A stretch of 5,956 nucleotides of DNA from an uncultured Lachnospiraceae bacterium. Lineage in GTDB: Bacteria; Bacillota; Clostridia; Lachnospirales; Lachnospiraceae. The stretch lies in NCBI GenBank assembly GCA_902783305.1, contig CACZQU010000384.1:1-5956 (forward strand), in the 5' to 3' direction. The notes under the pieces were generated by a model. It saw only the letters and a program-made list of their open reading frames with translations. It did not search any database and was not told the origin of the DNA. The position numbers and the translations under genes were made by a program. Positions 5,910-5,956 of this stretch are shown piece by piece. Numbering within the stretch: the stretch's first letter is position 1; the number at the start of each line of letters is the position of its first letter.

Positions 5910-5956
5910 CTACTTCTGCTCCTCGTCTTCATTCTTAATAATTCCTTCCGCAATGA
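5910..5956 (-). CDS. 3' end of an unidentified upstream gene (partial)
   Basis: Reading the minus strand in from the right edge, one frame is open for 14 complete codons and stops at TAG (5910-5912). The visible tail is IAEGIIKNEDEEQK, a charged, acidic-rich C-terminus of the kind common on soluble proteins. It ends 41 bases before the SDR start, so it could be the previous gene of the same transcription unit. Only the tail is in the window, so the family cannot be named. The other two minus-strand frames over this stretch read less like protein (one is rich in Arg and Ser), which is modest support for this one. It may still be a chance open frame. Confidence 0.45.
   Translation of the reverse strand, partial: IAEGIIKNEDEEQK

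Noticed and set aside
1..5956. CRISPR arrays, tRNA or rRNA genes, insertion sequences
   Set aside because: I saw no regularly spaced direct repeats, no tRNA-like cloverleaf segments, no conserved rRNA stretches and no transposase-like product.

Overview
The window looks like chromosomal DNA of a low-to-mid GC Gram-positive anaerobe, most likely a clostridial (Lachnospiraceae-like) Firmicute. This is inferred from strong AGGAGG-type ribosome binding sites, tight gene packing and protein style; nothing in the sequence fixes the taxon. Every gene I accept lies on the minus strand, so the transcript reads from right (5956) to left (1). The longer plus-strand reading frames are shadows of these genes.

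In order of transcription: (1) the last 14 codons of an unidentified gene entering at the right edge; (2) a short-chain dehydrogenase/reductase (SDR); (3) a six-helix HdeD/DUF308-like membrane protein; (4) a UbiB/ABC1/AarF-type atypical kinase with two C-terminal membrane helices; (5) a 65-residue unrecognised small protein; (6) a 54-residue glycine-zipper membrane peptide, found here by reading the strand directly; (7) an HSL-type alpha/beta hydrolase; (8) a condensation-domain/alcohol-acetyltransferase-like acyltransferase. The first 115 bases hold no gene, only interleaved inverted repeats.

The genes are closely packed. SDR and membrane protein abut (TAA then ATG), membrane protein and kinase overlap by ATGA, and hydrolase and acyltransferase are one base apart. 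The only larger gap, 92 bases before the hydrolase, holds an 8-bp hairpin that starts in the stop codon of the 54-residue gene, plus a second complementary pair that could form a pseudoknot. This looks like one operon, or two sub-operons joined at that gap.

Working hypothesis (inference): a membrane-associated lipid or small-alcohol modification pathway. The SDR would interconvert a carbonyl and an alcohol, the acyltransferase would make an ester or amide, the hydrolase would cut one, and the UbiB-type kinase would act at the membrane with the DUF308 protein. No substrate can be read from the sequence. The most unusual points are the pairing of a UbiB-type kinase with ester-chemistry genes, the Gly-for-Ala change in the kinase A-rich loop, the degenerate HxxxDG motif of the acyltransferase, and the two small genes between kinase and hydrolase.
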